Part shown: one piece after another, positions 1-6,204 of the stretch | Layout: the number at the start of each line of letters is the position of its first letter | Position numbering within the stretch: position 1 is the stretch's first letter | Position numbers and translations under genes: made by a program | Assembly: GCA_003486705.1 (NCBI GenBank) | Contig: DNGE01000028.1 | Location: 5,336-12,009, forward strand | Source of the DNA: Bacillota bacterium | GTDB taxonomy: Bacteria; Bacillota_I; Bacilli_A; MOL361; Turicibacteraceae | Reading direction: 5' to 3' | DNA: 6,674 nt | The notes under the pieces: generated by a model | Told to the model about the DNA's origin: nothing | Database searches by the model: none | The model's input: the letters and a program-made list of their open reading frames with translations, nothing else

Positions 1-56
1 ACAAGACTATCATACCCACTAACCCCACCCTCATAAACTAATAATATGATTTTTTT

Positions 57-65
57 AGGAGGGGG
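57..65 (+). promoter_or_regulatory. ribosome binding site deciding the tldD start
   Basis: AGGAGGGGG lies 10 bases (counted from the end of AGGAGG) before the ATG at 73. The earlier in-frame ATG at 46 has no such site in front of it, and this site would fall inside its coding sequence. The ATG at 73 is therefore the better start. Confidence 0.8.
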
Positions 66-72
66 AAAACTT

Positions 73-1488
73 ATGGAACTACAAGGGTCTGTGTTTTTAC
101 AAAACAGTAAGCCTACGGTACGTGAGTTGATAAAGCAATTGTCAGCTTATTATTCATATGTCTCAGTTCTTGGGACAGACACGTCTGGTCATCAATATGT
201 GGTGTCACGTACAGGGGTTGAGGTCAGTGACTCTATGCTTTGCGAACGTGGTTTTTGCGTACGCGTTCATAACGGCACTAATTATTCAGAATTTTCATTC
301 AATGACTTAAGCGAGGATCGTTTAGAAGCTGTTGTTCAACAAATCGTGACCTCAGTGAGTAAAGAATGTGAGCAAGTTGACTCTAATACGTATCCTGTTA
401 TGGTCGAAGAAGAATTAGATAAGACTTATTATGCAACCGTTGAGATTGACCCGAGTACAGTGAGTGCTGAGACTGTGATTGAAGATTTAAGTGCCGTTAA
501 AAATTTCGGAATGAGCTACTCTGATCTTGTTGTCAATGTCAGAGCTATTTATGATTACAGTACTGTTTCAAAAATTTATATGAGTACAAGCAAAGACTTA
601 GAGCAAAGTTATGTCATCTCAAATGCTCATGTGATTTCAATGGTTCAAAAAGACGGTGTCATGAAATATTATCATGAAAGTTCGTCTGGTTTAAAAGGTT
701 ATGAAGTCGTTTCAGATTTATTAACCTTATGTCAAAACTGCATCGATAAAAGTATTCAATTATTAGATGCGAAGCCCGTATTACCTGGCGAGTATGAGAT
801 TATTTGTACGCCTGAAATTTCAGGATTAATTGCACACGAAGCCTTTGGTCACGGGGTTGAGATGGACATGTTCGTTAAAAATCGTGCCAAAGGAGCTGAA
901 TATTTAGGCCATGAAGTCGCGAGTTTAAAAACATCGATGCACGATGGTGCAGCAGCCGCTCAACACGTGTCATCCTATTTATTTGACGATGAAGGCACAC
1001 TAGGAAGTGACACCTTAGTCATTGAAAACGGCATTTTAAACACAGGGATTTCCGACTTATTATCCGCCTTAAAACTTGGAACCCAACCAACAGGAAATGG
1101 AAAAAGACAAAGTTTTGAACGTAAAGCCTATGCGCGTATGACAAACACCTTCTTCGCAAGCGGTCAGGATACATTAGACGACATGATTGCCTCTGTTAAA
1201 CACGGTTACTTACTTGAGGGGATGATGAGTGGCATGGAAGATCCAAAAAACTGGGGAATCCAATGCATTATGACCATGGGTCATGAAATTAAAGATGGGA
1301 AACTAACGGGTCATCTGGTCTCACCTGTGATCATGACTGGCTTTGTTCCAGACTTACTCAAATCCATTTCCATGGTATCAGAAACCGTTGAACTCGATGG
1401 CGCAGGATTTTGCGGTAAAGGCTATAAAGAATTAGTCAAAACAGCTAACGGTGGACCGTACATTAAAGCGAAAGCGAGGTTAGGATAA
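73..1488 (+). CDS. tldD: TldD-like metalloprotease subunit
   Basis: This encodes a 471-residue protein of the TldD/PmbA family (peptidase family U62), a usual length for TldD. The C-terminal half carries HEAFGH at residues 255-260, followed by GVEMD; this is the HExxxH zinc site that separates the catalytic TldD from its inactive partner. The C-terminal end has FCGKGY with a cysteine at residue 447, which matches the position of the extra zinc-ligand cysteine I recall from the E. coli TldD structure, then a GGP motif. In E. coli, TldD and TldE form a cytoplasmic protease that trims unfolded peptides, matures microcin B17 and affects CcdA antitoxin turnover. No signal peptide or membrane segment is seen. 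The start at 73 is chosen over 46 because of the ribosome binding site. The gene is coupled to the tldE-like gene downstream, so the pair should be made together. The substrate here is unknown; no precursor peptide is seen beside it. Confidence 0.93.
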   Translation: MELQGSVFLQNSKPTVRELIKQLSAYYSYVSVLGTDTSGHQYVVSRTGVEVSDSMLCERGFCVRVHNGTNYSEFSFNDLSEDRLEAVVQQIVTSVSKECEQVDSNTYPVMVEEELDKTYYATVEIDPSTVSAETVIEDLSAVKNFGMSYSDLVVNVRAIYDYSTVSKIYMSTSKDLEQSYVISNAHVISMVQKDGVMKYYHESSSGLKGYEVVSDLLTLCQNCIDKSIQLLDAKPVLPGEYEIICTPEISGLIAHEAFGHGVEMDMFVKNRAKGAEYLGHEVASLKTSMHDGAAAAQHVSSYLFDDEGTLGSDTLVIENGILNTGISDLLSALKLGTQPTGNGKRQSFERKAYARMTNTFFASGQDTLDDMIASVKHGYLLEGMMSGMEDPKNWGIQCIMTMGHEIKDGKLTGHLVSPVIMTGFVPDLLKSISMVSETVELDGAGFCGKGYKELVKTANGGPYIKAKARLG

Positions 1489-2786
1489 TGATAGATCGCA
1501 TCAAAAACTTACTTCTAGAAAACGACATTGAAGAATATAAAATCACCGAAAAATGCGTAGAATCTTGTGAGTGGTTCTTAGTCGGTCGAAAGTTAGACAT
1601 GGATCGTAGTAAAGTAGTCCGCCATTATAAAGTAACACTCTATCAAACATTGGAGCATGAGGACCAAACTTTCAAAGGATCAGCCACACTAAATGTCTAT
1701 CCGACCATGTCCGATTCTGAAATTAATAAAAGCATTCAAACTGCAAAATTTGCCGCTTCATTTGTAGCAAACGAACCCTATCCCCTACCCAAACCAACGA
1801 TTTCATACCAACTCCCAACCTTAAATTTATTTAGTGGTGAACCGCTTGCCTTTTGGATGAAAGAACTTTATGATGCCATCTATTTAAACGATGTTTATGA
1901 AGATGGTGGCATTAATTCGTGTGAAATCTTCTTAAATCAAATTGATGTACGTATTGTCAATTCAAATGGTGTTGATGTGACAGAGCGTAAATACGAAGGT
2001 ATGATTGAATTTATTACGACGTGGCAAGCACAGATCGAAGAAATTGAACTCTACCGCTGTCTTAACTTCTCCGATTTAGATTCAGCTTGGATTTCTGAGC
2101 AAGTTAACGATATGTTATTACAATGCCGCGACCGCGCTAGCGCAGTCCCAACCCCAAAATTATCACGTTCAAATGTGATATTAAGTGGCGGCTCAGTTTC
2201 ACGCTTTATTAATCACTATGTGACAAAATGCTCCGCTAGCGCCGTCTACCAAAAATTCTCTGACTGGCGCATCGGCGACGCCGTGCAAGGTGACACGGTA
2301 TCGGGTGATGTTCTCACCATCACCCTTAATCCGTTCCTCGCCAACTCAACCGCGTCTTCGCGCTTTGATGAGGACGGGCACATCTTGCACCCCGTGACGG
2401 TGCTTCAAAATGGCGTGCTTTGCAACTATGTGGCAAACACCCGCTACGCTGCTTATTTAAACGTTGAGCCAACGGGCTCTATTCGCAACGTTGTTGTAGC
2501 ACCTGGGGCTCGCGGCGAAGCCGAGCTAAAACAAGAACCTCATCTTGAAGTCGTGGCCTTCTCCGACTTTTCAATGGATCCATTCACCGGAAATTTCGGT
2601 GGTGAAATTCGTTTAGGTTATTACCATGATGGTAAAACAACACTTCCGGTAACAGGTGGGTCGATTTCAGGTAACGTGCGTGACTGTCAACATGATCTTG
2701 CTCTTTCTTCAGAGCTTCAACAGGATAATGAATTTTATGGTCCTAAACTAATTAAGTTAAAAGATATTGCAATTACAGGGGTCTAA
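1488..2786 (+). CDS. pmbA: TldE/PmbA-like partner subunit
   Basis: This encodes a 432-residue protein of the TldD/PmbA family. It has the family's C-terminal beta-rich half, with recognisable blocks LNPFLANSTASSRFDEDG, the GSIRNVVVAPG block and a C-terminal TGGSISGNV segment, but no HExxxH motif anywhere. That fits TldE, the non-catalytic partner that, with TldD, forms the peptide-threading protease chamber. Its ATG overlaps the tldD stop by one base (TAATG), which implies translational coupling; only a weak purine-rich site (GAGGTTAGG) precedes it. An odd feature is a jump in GC content to about 55% over 2221-2520 (counted), against about 37% in a sampled stretch of the same gene, with GC-ending codons concentrated there. 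Reading frame and motifs stay intact, so the gene looks functional. Confidence 0.9.
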   Translation: MIDRIKNLLLENDIEEYKITEKCVESCEWFLVGRKLDMDRSKVVRHYKVTLYQTLEHEDQTFKGSATLNVYPTMSDSEINKSIQTAKFAASFVANEPYPLPKPTISYQLPTLNLFSGEPLAFWMKELYDAIYLNDVYEDGGINSCEIFLNQIDVRIVNSNGVDVTERKYEGMIEFITTWQAQIEEIELYRCLNFSDLDSAWISEQVNDMLLQCRDRASAVPTPKLSRSNVILSGGSVSRFINHYVTKCSASAVYQKFSDWRIGDAVQGDTVSGDVLTITLNPFLANSTASSRFDEDGHILHPVTVLQNGVLCNYVANTRYAAYLNVEPTGSIRNVVVAPGARGEAELKQEPHLEVVAFSDFSMDPFTGNFGGEIRLGYYHDGKTTLPVTGGSISGNVRDCQHDLALSSELQQDNEFYGPKLIKLKDIAITGV

Positions 2787-2800
2787 TGGATTTTGATGCA

Positions 2801-2825
2801 AAGCAGGCGATAGCCTGCTTGTTTA
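2801..2825 (+). terminator. hairpin after the tldD-tldE operon
   Basis: AAGCAGGC (2801-2808) pairs perfectly with GCCTGCTT (2813-2820) around a four-base GATA loop, 14 bases after the tldE stop. The tail GTTTA is only weakly T-rich, so this may be a weak terminator or an mRNA-stabilising 3' hairpin, with the next hairpin serving as the main stop. Confidence 0.6.
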
Positions 2826-2860
2826 AGACATAATCTTTTACTTTAAACGGCGATATATTT

Positions 2861-2908
2861 AAAAATCATCTTGTGGTTAAAAAAACAATGAGATGATTTT
2901 TTTTGTTT
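2861..2908 (+). terminator. second terminator downstream of tldE
   Basis: AAAAATCATCT (2861-2871) pairs with AGATGATTTTT (2891-2901), 11 bp around a loop of about 19 bases that can pair further inside. It runs directly into TTTTTTTTGTTT. It is AT-rich but has a strong T tract. It should end the tldD-tldE transcript and insulates the membrane-protein gene. Confidence 0.6.
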
Positions 2909-2991
2909 GACTGTTTAGAGTTAGTGCCAATTAACCAATAATAGAGGAGAAGTGTATCCTGACATTGTTTATTATGGTAATATTATGAAAT

Positions 2992-2999
2992 AAGGAGGT
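2992..2999 (+). promoter_or_regulatory. strong ribosome binding site
   Basis: AAGGAGGT matches the Shine-Dalgarno consensus. GGAGG ends 4 bases before the ATG at 3003 and 7 bases before the ATG at 3006. The spacing favours 3006, although both give nearly the same protein. Confidence 0.75.
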
Positions 3000-3005
3000 C
3001 AGATG

Positions 3006-3671
3006 ATGAAACGAAGAAAATTCTCAAACTACTTTAGTCGTACTGATTTTAACATTACATTTGTCATGCTAGCCTATATTTTTTTAGGGATGTTGTTAAA
3101 TTACTTTAGACATATTTCACTTTTACTTTTAATTGTTAAAGTGTTGCTTATTGTATATAGTTTGTCCCTTGTTTTAGCTTTATTGTTTAAACAGTTAAAT
3201 CATGTGAAGTTGTATCGCTTAAGCAAGTTATATTTGCGTTTAATTAGTGTTGTTGTTGCGCCTTTTATCTTAATTGGGATAGGCTTTTGTTATCATGAAA
3301 GTAGTATTGTGACAAAAGAAGATAGTCATGGTATCTTTACCTTCCCATTAAAAAATGAGGTTTACGCCAGTGTGATTCAACAACTGAATCTCGATGACGA
3401 GAATGTTTTACTGCATTTCACGACGGGACTTGAAAATAAAACAATTCAGCTCCATAAGGATGACTTACATATTGGTTATTATGCATTAACCGATAATAAT
3501 GATCTATTAGACAAACCGAAGTTAACCTCGCCATACTTAGAAATTAATAAGAATTTTCGATATGATGTATTATTAGATACAGACTCTTATATCATCCCGC
3601 TGCTAACAATAAATACAGAAGACATAACGTATACCTTACGTATCCCACTAGACGTGCAGGCAATGAAGTAA
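3006..3671 (+). CDS. membrane protein of unknown function, three helices plus outer domain
   Basis: I do not recognise the family. The protein is about 221 residues. It starts with a positively charged stretch (MKRRK), then has three likely membrane helices at roughly residues 15-35, 40-62 and 78-96. The remaining 125 or so residues are polar and contain many alternating hydrophobic residues, suggesting a beta-rich domain. By the positive-inside rule the N terminus is in the cytoplasm, so with three helices the C-terminal domain should lie outside the cell membrane. There is no lipobox or sortase motif. The gene stands alone between terminators, so context gives no function. I found no convincing promoter in the roughly 90 bases upstream. 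A perfect ribosome binding site and good codon structure make it a real gene. The ATG at 3003 is an alternative start that adds one methionine. Confidence 0.8.
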   Translation: MKRRKFSNYFSRTDFNITFVMLAYIFLGMLLNYFRHISLLLLIVKVLLIVYSLSLVLALLFKQLNHVKLYRLSKLYLRLISVVVAPFILIGIGFCYHESSIVTKEDSHGIFTFPLKNEVYASVIQQLNLDDENVLLHFTTGLENKTIQLHKDDLHIGYYALTDNNDLLDKPKLTSPYLEINKNFRYDVLLDTDSYIIPLLTINTEDITYTLRIPLDVQAMK

Positions 3672-3718
3672 CAAAATGGCTACACAATTCAGGTCATTGG
3701 CAACGCACAATGTGGTTC

Positions 3719-3763
3719 AAAACAAAAACGACTCACACATAGCAGAGTCGTTTTTGTTTTTTT
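3719..3763. terminator. bidirectional terminator between convergent genes
   Basis: A 16-bp perfect stem (3719-3734 with 3745-3760) encloses the ten-base loop ACACATAGCA. The core ACGACTC/GAGTCGT is flanked by AAAACAAAA on one side and TTTTTGTTTTTTT on the other, so each strand reads a hairpin ending in T-rich sequence. It sits between the membrane-protein gene and the convergent spx-like gene and should stop both. Confidence 0.9.
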
Positions 3764-3772
3764 AGGTTAGCC

Positions 3773-4237
3773 TTAACATGGCGCGATACTTGTATTTAAT
3801 TGTGGTTGTGATACCGGTGTGTTATAGACAATAAAATTATATTCTTCACCGTATTTAAACATAGGATGCAACGTTGTTGCACGGTGTTTTCTTGGTAAAA
3901 ATGTTCTGATTTCTTCTTCATCAAAGCCAACAATAAATCGTGTCTTATCTACAATAATCGGACGTTTTAAAACAGTTGGATTTTCAATAATAAAATCGAT
4001 TAATTGGTTCATTGACATCTCTTCAATGTCGTCATGATGAGCTTTATATACATTTGAACGTTTTGATAAAATATCATCAAATCCGTTTTCTGTTTTCGCT
4101 AATAACTGAACTAACATGTTACGTGTAATTGGCGTTTGATTGATGTTGATTTCTTGATACGGCATGTCGTGAGTCTCAAACCATTTTTTTGCACGCCGTG
4201 ACGATGTGCAACTTGGTGACGTATAAATCGTAATCAT
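3773..4237 (-). CDS. spx: Spx/ArsC-family transcription regulator with CxxS motif and extended C terminus
   Basis: This encodes a 154-residue protein of the Spx/MgsR branch of the ArsC fold. The opening MITIYTSPSCTSS closely matches B. subtilis Spx. Positions that matter in Spx are kept: Cys10, Gly52 and Arg60 (in the region contacting the RNA polymerase alpha subunit C-terminal domain), and the RPIIVD segment with Arg92, then FLPRK. Spx proteins bind RNA polymerase and reprogram transcription under thiol stress. Two things are odd. Position 13, normally the second cysteine of the CxxC switch, is serine, so the usual disulfide cannot form. The protein also runs some 23 residues past the usual length of about 131, ending in SIAPC with a new cysteine. 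The start is set by AAGGAGGA 7 bases upstream. The gene lies downstream of a marR gene on the same strand and shares its operator-like sequence. It could be an Spx paralog rather than the housekeeping Spx, so the symbol marks the family. Confidence 0.88.
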   Translation of the reverse strand: MITIYTSPSCTSSRRAKKWFETHDMPYQEININQTPITRNMLVQLLAKTENGFDDILSKRSNVYKAHHDDIEEMSMNQLIDFIIENPTVLKRPIIVDKTRFIVGFDEEEIRTFLPRKHRATTLHPMFKYGEEYNFIVYNTPVSQPQLNTSIAPC

Positions 4238-4315
4238 TAAATGTCCTCCTTTTTCATTGATTAAACCGCTATGTTGTCATTAGTATGTTTCATCTTTAAA
4301 ATTTTATTTCATATA

Positions 4316-4344
4316 AATATATCCATTTTTGTTTGTACATACAA
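4316..4344 (-). promoter_or_regulatory. putative promoter of the spx-like gene
   Basis: On the minus strand TTGTAT (4344-4339) is followed after exactly 17 bases by TATATT (4321-4316). The -35 box is weak (3 of 6) and lies inside the palindrome TTGTATGTACAA. Binding of a regulator there would block polymerase. The leader would be about 70 bases long. This is inferred from spacing and match only. Confidence 0.5.
4332..4344. promoter_or_regulatory. operator-like palindrome upstream of spx
   Basis: TTTGTACATACAA contains the inverted repeat TTGTA-CA-TACAA. The same 13 bases occur at 4837-4849 in the marR promoter. It overlaps the predicted -35 box of the spx-like gene. A likely binding site for the neighbouring MarR protein, judged from repetition, symmetry and position. 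Confidence 0.65.
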
Positions 4345-4354
4345 CTATAAGTTA

Positions 4355-4391
4355 AAATATAAATTCTATGGGTGCCATAGAATTTATATTT
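4355..4391. terminator. 16-bp hairpin between marR and spx
   Basis: The stem 4355-4370 pairs without mismatch with 4376-4391 (CATAGAATTTATATTT side) around GGTGC. It begins at the marR stop codon. On the minus strand it is followed by TAACTTATAG, a poor T tract, so termination of marR may be partial and allow some readthrough into spx. On the plus strand it is followed by TATTTTATTTTAG, which is more T-rich. Confidence 0.55.
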
Positions 4392-4821
4392 ATTTTATTT
4401 TAGTTTCAATTGATCGTGCCGCTTTTGAGATATTACTAGTCAGTTCATATCCCCATGCCTCACCTAATATTTGCGAGTACGCTTCATTTAGGTTTTTCCA
4501 GTGACCATTTAATTGCTCTTGTATATCTTTACCTTTATCAGTTAGATAAATATATGAATTTTTACCTTCACTTTGTTTCGTCACTAAATTCTTAACGATT
4601 AGTTTATCAACAAATCGTGTTATCGTTGACGGTGCCATATGTAAATTTTCAGCCAGTTCTGATGGCGTGATTCCTGGCTGTTGATGCACGAGTATTAATA
4701 AAAAAGCATACGTTGGGGCAACCCCTGCTTTACTAAATTCTTCTTCTGCTAACTTATTCATCGCTCTTGTTAAACGATTCGTTGAAAAATACAAACAACT
4801 ACTAAACATGCACTCAGGCAT
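4390..4821 (-). CDS. MarR-family transcription regulator
   Basis: This encodes a 143-residue protein, a typical MarR length. The winged-helix domain is clear: an N-terminal dimerisation helix, then GITPSELAENLHMAPSTITRF (helix-turn-helix, about residues 50-70) and the wing around KSEGKNS-like QSEGKNSYIYLTDKG (83-97), followed by C-terminal helices. MarR proteins bind palindromic DNA as dimers and are released by ligands or by cysteine oxidation. The first helix holds Cys4 and Cys9 next to LYFSTN, a region that resembles the sensing helix of OhrR, MgrA and SarZ. When aligned on the LY pair, though, the known sensing-cysteine position appears to be Ser7, so redox sensing is only a suggestion. 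The second ATG (4821) is preferred over 4824 because GGGAG then lies 7 bases away. A near-consensus promoter with a palindrome at its start site points to autorepression. The Spx-like gene follows. Confidence 0.9.
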   Translation of the reverse strand: MPECMFSSCLYFSTNRLTRAMNKLAEEEFSKAGVAPTYAFLLILVHQQPGITPSELAENLHMAPSTITRFVDKLIVKNLVTKQSEGKNSYIYLTDKGKDIQEQLNGHWKNLNEAYSQILGEAWGYELTSNISKAARSIETKIK

Positions 4822-4834
4822 CATATCACTCCCT

Positions 4835-4852
4835 TATTTGTACATACAAATA
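4835..4852. promoter_or_regulatory. operator-like palindrome at the marR start site
   Basis: TATTTGTACATACAAATA is an 18-base inverted repeat, two 8-base arms around CA. It begins at the marR -10 box and covers the expected transcription start. Its central 13 bases are identical to the palindrome upstream of spx. The placement is typical of a self-repressing MarR regulator. Confidence 0.75.
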
Positions 4853-4878
4853 TTATCACTTTGTTCTTAGTATGTCAA
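4850..4878 (-). promoter_or_regulatory. marR promoter
   Basis: On the minus strand a perfect TTGACA (4878-4873) is followed by a 17-base spacer and TAATAT (4855-4850), with TG one base before the -10 box (extended -10). This is the strongest promoter in the window. Transcription should begin near 4843, inside the palindrome, giving a leader of about 20 bases. Confidence 0.85.
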
Positions 4879-5013
4879 ATCACTTGCTTATTATCCTAGC
4901 GAGGAATTGCAAGGTGATAGAGTCTGCTTAGCTATCGGGAATTTCACGGAGGACGCCGAATTGCTTCGCCGGCGTATAGTTCCACTAACAGGGTATAACC
5001 CTGAGTGGAACTA
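4879..5013. other. GC-richer structured intergenic element
   Basis: The gap between the phosphodiesterase terminator and the marR promoter holds no gene but several hairpins. ATCACTTGC (4879-4887) pairs with GCAAGGTGAT (4909-4918) with one bulge, enclosing TCCT-AGCG-AGGA. ACGCCG (4953-4958) pairs with CGGCGT (4970-4975). TAGTTCCACT (4977-4986) pairs with AGTGGAACTA (5004-5013), enclosing CAGGGT/ACCCTG with a three-base loop and a two-base bulge. GC content is 50% over 4901-5010 (counted), above the surrounding intergenic DNA. It could be a dispersed repeat, a small RNA or a remnant. I recognise no known riboswitch or RNA family, and its strand is unknown. Confidence 0.5.
4977..5013. repeat. 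long inverted repeat (10 bp + 6 bp stem)
   Basis: TAGTTCCACT and AGTGGAACTA form a 10-bp stem. Inside it CAGGGT pairs with ACCCTG around ATA, offset by an AA bulge on one side. It forms a near-perfect 37-base hairpin on either strand and has no T tract, so it is not an ordinary terminator. Confidence 0.75.
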
Positions 5014-5047
5014 ACAAAAGCAGGTAAGCCACGACGACTTACCTGCT
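5013..5047 (-). terminator. terminator of the phosphodiesterase gene
   Basis: On the minus strand AGCAGGTAAG (5047-5038) pairs with CTTACCTGCT (5028-5019), 10 bp around a nine-base loop, followed by TTTGTT. It starts 5 bases after the stop codon. A standard intrinsic terminator. Confidence 0.85.
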
Positions 5048-5052
5048 CCGTA

Positions 5053-6204
5053 TTATTTCTTGTCGACCATAATGACTGGTACAACCATTTCTTCAAAAGT
5101 TAGGCCTGCGTGCATGCCGGCTAGCTCTAGTTTTTTGTTAGCTGTTTTCGGGACGTAATCAAGCATAATGTCACCGATGGCACAGGCTAAGAAATCACCG
5201 ATAAAATCTTTTGTTTTTGGATGTGGGGTTCCATAGCCTAGTAATTGTTTTTCAAATACTTCTTCGCGTGTAAACAGAATAAATTGTTCACCAAAGTGTT
5301 TCTCAAAACGGTCCTTAAAGACGTCGCGCATTTCTGGCTTTACAAAGCATGACACAGCACGTTTCTCAACACATGGTGGCATGTAGAAACACTCATCAAT
5401 ATCTGGATATTCATTAAGTGCTAGCGTCTCTTTTATATTTAGTAAGCCGTGATCTGCTGAGACAATAATTAGTGTATCTTCAACAGCGTCTGCTATTTTT
5501 TTAATGTAGTCATTTATTTTTTTCAATGCTTCCTTTGTTTCTGGTGAATAGCAACCTGTCGGGTGCATTATTTTATCTGGGTTGATATCGTAAACAAAGA
5601 TAAAATTATGATTCTCATCGGCGCATAATTCTGTGATTTTATCACACATTTGTGCCTCAGATTCATATCCAAAACATGCCCCTTTACCACGATGAGTTAA
5701 ATAATGTGGTTGAATCATATAAGTTGTCACTTTATTATGTGTTGCAACCTCAATTTTATCTAATACATGATCATAAGGCATTAAAGAATCCGCTGCTGAT
5801 TCACCTAAGATGGCCTCTCCCGTATAGCTATCTGTGTTTAAAAAAGTATCGATACAACGTCCGTATTCTTTAAAGTATAATGACCATCCGAGCCACCCAT
5901 GCTCATTTGGTGAGATTCCAGCATAGTAAGCGGTCATAGCTGCTGTTGTCGTTGATGGAAAAACAGTTGTTACATGAGTTGCAAGATGTTGATGCAAGAA
6001 TTCACTGGTTGCTAAGTTTTTATTTAACATATCTAGACCCAACCCGTCACACACCATAAACACGATATTTTTATAGTTCTTTTTTAGTGCGGCATCTACT
6101 TCAGGCAAACTATTATAAATCGTATCGACACCGTAATGTTTCATCACTGATGCCATATTATTTAACGTACTTCGTTCATAATTAGGTAAAACAACTTTTT
6201 TCAT
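5053..6204 (-). CDS. alkaline-phosphatase-superfamily phosphodiesterase/nucleotide pyrophosphatase
   Basis: This encodes a 383-residue protein with the type I phosphodiesterase/nucleotide pyrophosphatase fold. The two-metal active site can be traced in order: Asp53 (VCDGLG), the Thr nucleophile in FPSTTTAA (about residues 82-89), Asp210 and His214 (DKIMH), Asp251-His252 (SADHG) and His365 (GMHAGL). Such enzymes cleave phosphodiester or phosphonate bonds using two metal ions, usually zinc. The substrate cannot be told from sequence. There is no signal peptide or membrane anchor, so it should be cytoplasmic, unlike many exported relatives. The ATG at 6204 is chosen because AAGGAG lies 8 bases upstream; the in-frame GTG at 6225 would place that site inside the gene. 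The start overlaps (ATGA) the stop of a small open frame upstream. A likely promoter lies about 370 bases upstream and a terminator follows directly, so it is a separate unit from marR-spx. Confidence 0.88.
   Translation of the reverse strand: MKKVVLPNYERSTLNNMASVMKHYGVDTIYNSLPEVDAALKKNYKNIVFMVCDGLGLDMLNKNLATSEFLHQHLATHVTTVFPSTTTAAMTAYYAGISPNEHGWLGWSLYFKEYGRCIDTFLNTDSYTGEAILGESAADSLMPYDHVLDKIEVATHNKVTTYMIQPHYLTHRGKGACFGYESEAQMCDKITELCADENHNFIFVYDINPDKIMHPTGCYSPETKEALKKINDYIKKIADAVEDTLIIVSADHGLLNIKETLALNEYPDIDECFYMPPCVEKRAVSCFVKPEMRDVFKDRFEKHFGEQFILFTREEVFEKQLLGYGTPHPKTKDFIGDFLACAIGDIMLDYVPKTANKKLELAGMHAGLTFEEMVVPVIMVDKK

Noticed and set aside
19..47. TAATAT -10-like box before tldD
   Set aside because: The matching -35 position reads CTAACC, a poor fit. 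The true promoter may lie outside the window.
2959..2986. Promoter-like CTGACA, 16 bases, TATTAT before the membrane-protein gene
   Set aside because: Transcription would start inside the ribosome binding site, leaving it incomplete, so it is unlikely to be the working promoter.
2952..2993. 13-codon frame (GTG start) ending in the ribosome binding site of the membrane-protein gene
   Set aside because: AGGAG lies only 2 bases before the GTG, too close for efficient initiation, and the peptide has no regulatory codon run.
4271..4504. 77-codon plus-strand frame
   Set aside because: It spans the spx promoter region, the 16-bp hairpin and the antisense end of marR, has no ribosome binding site and a low-complexity composition.
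5652..5873. 73-codon plus-strand frame inside the phosphodiesterase gene
   Set aside because: It is antisense to a gene with clear catalytic motifs and has no translation signals of its own.
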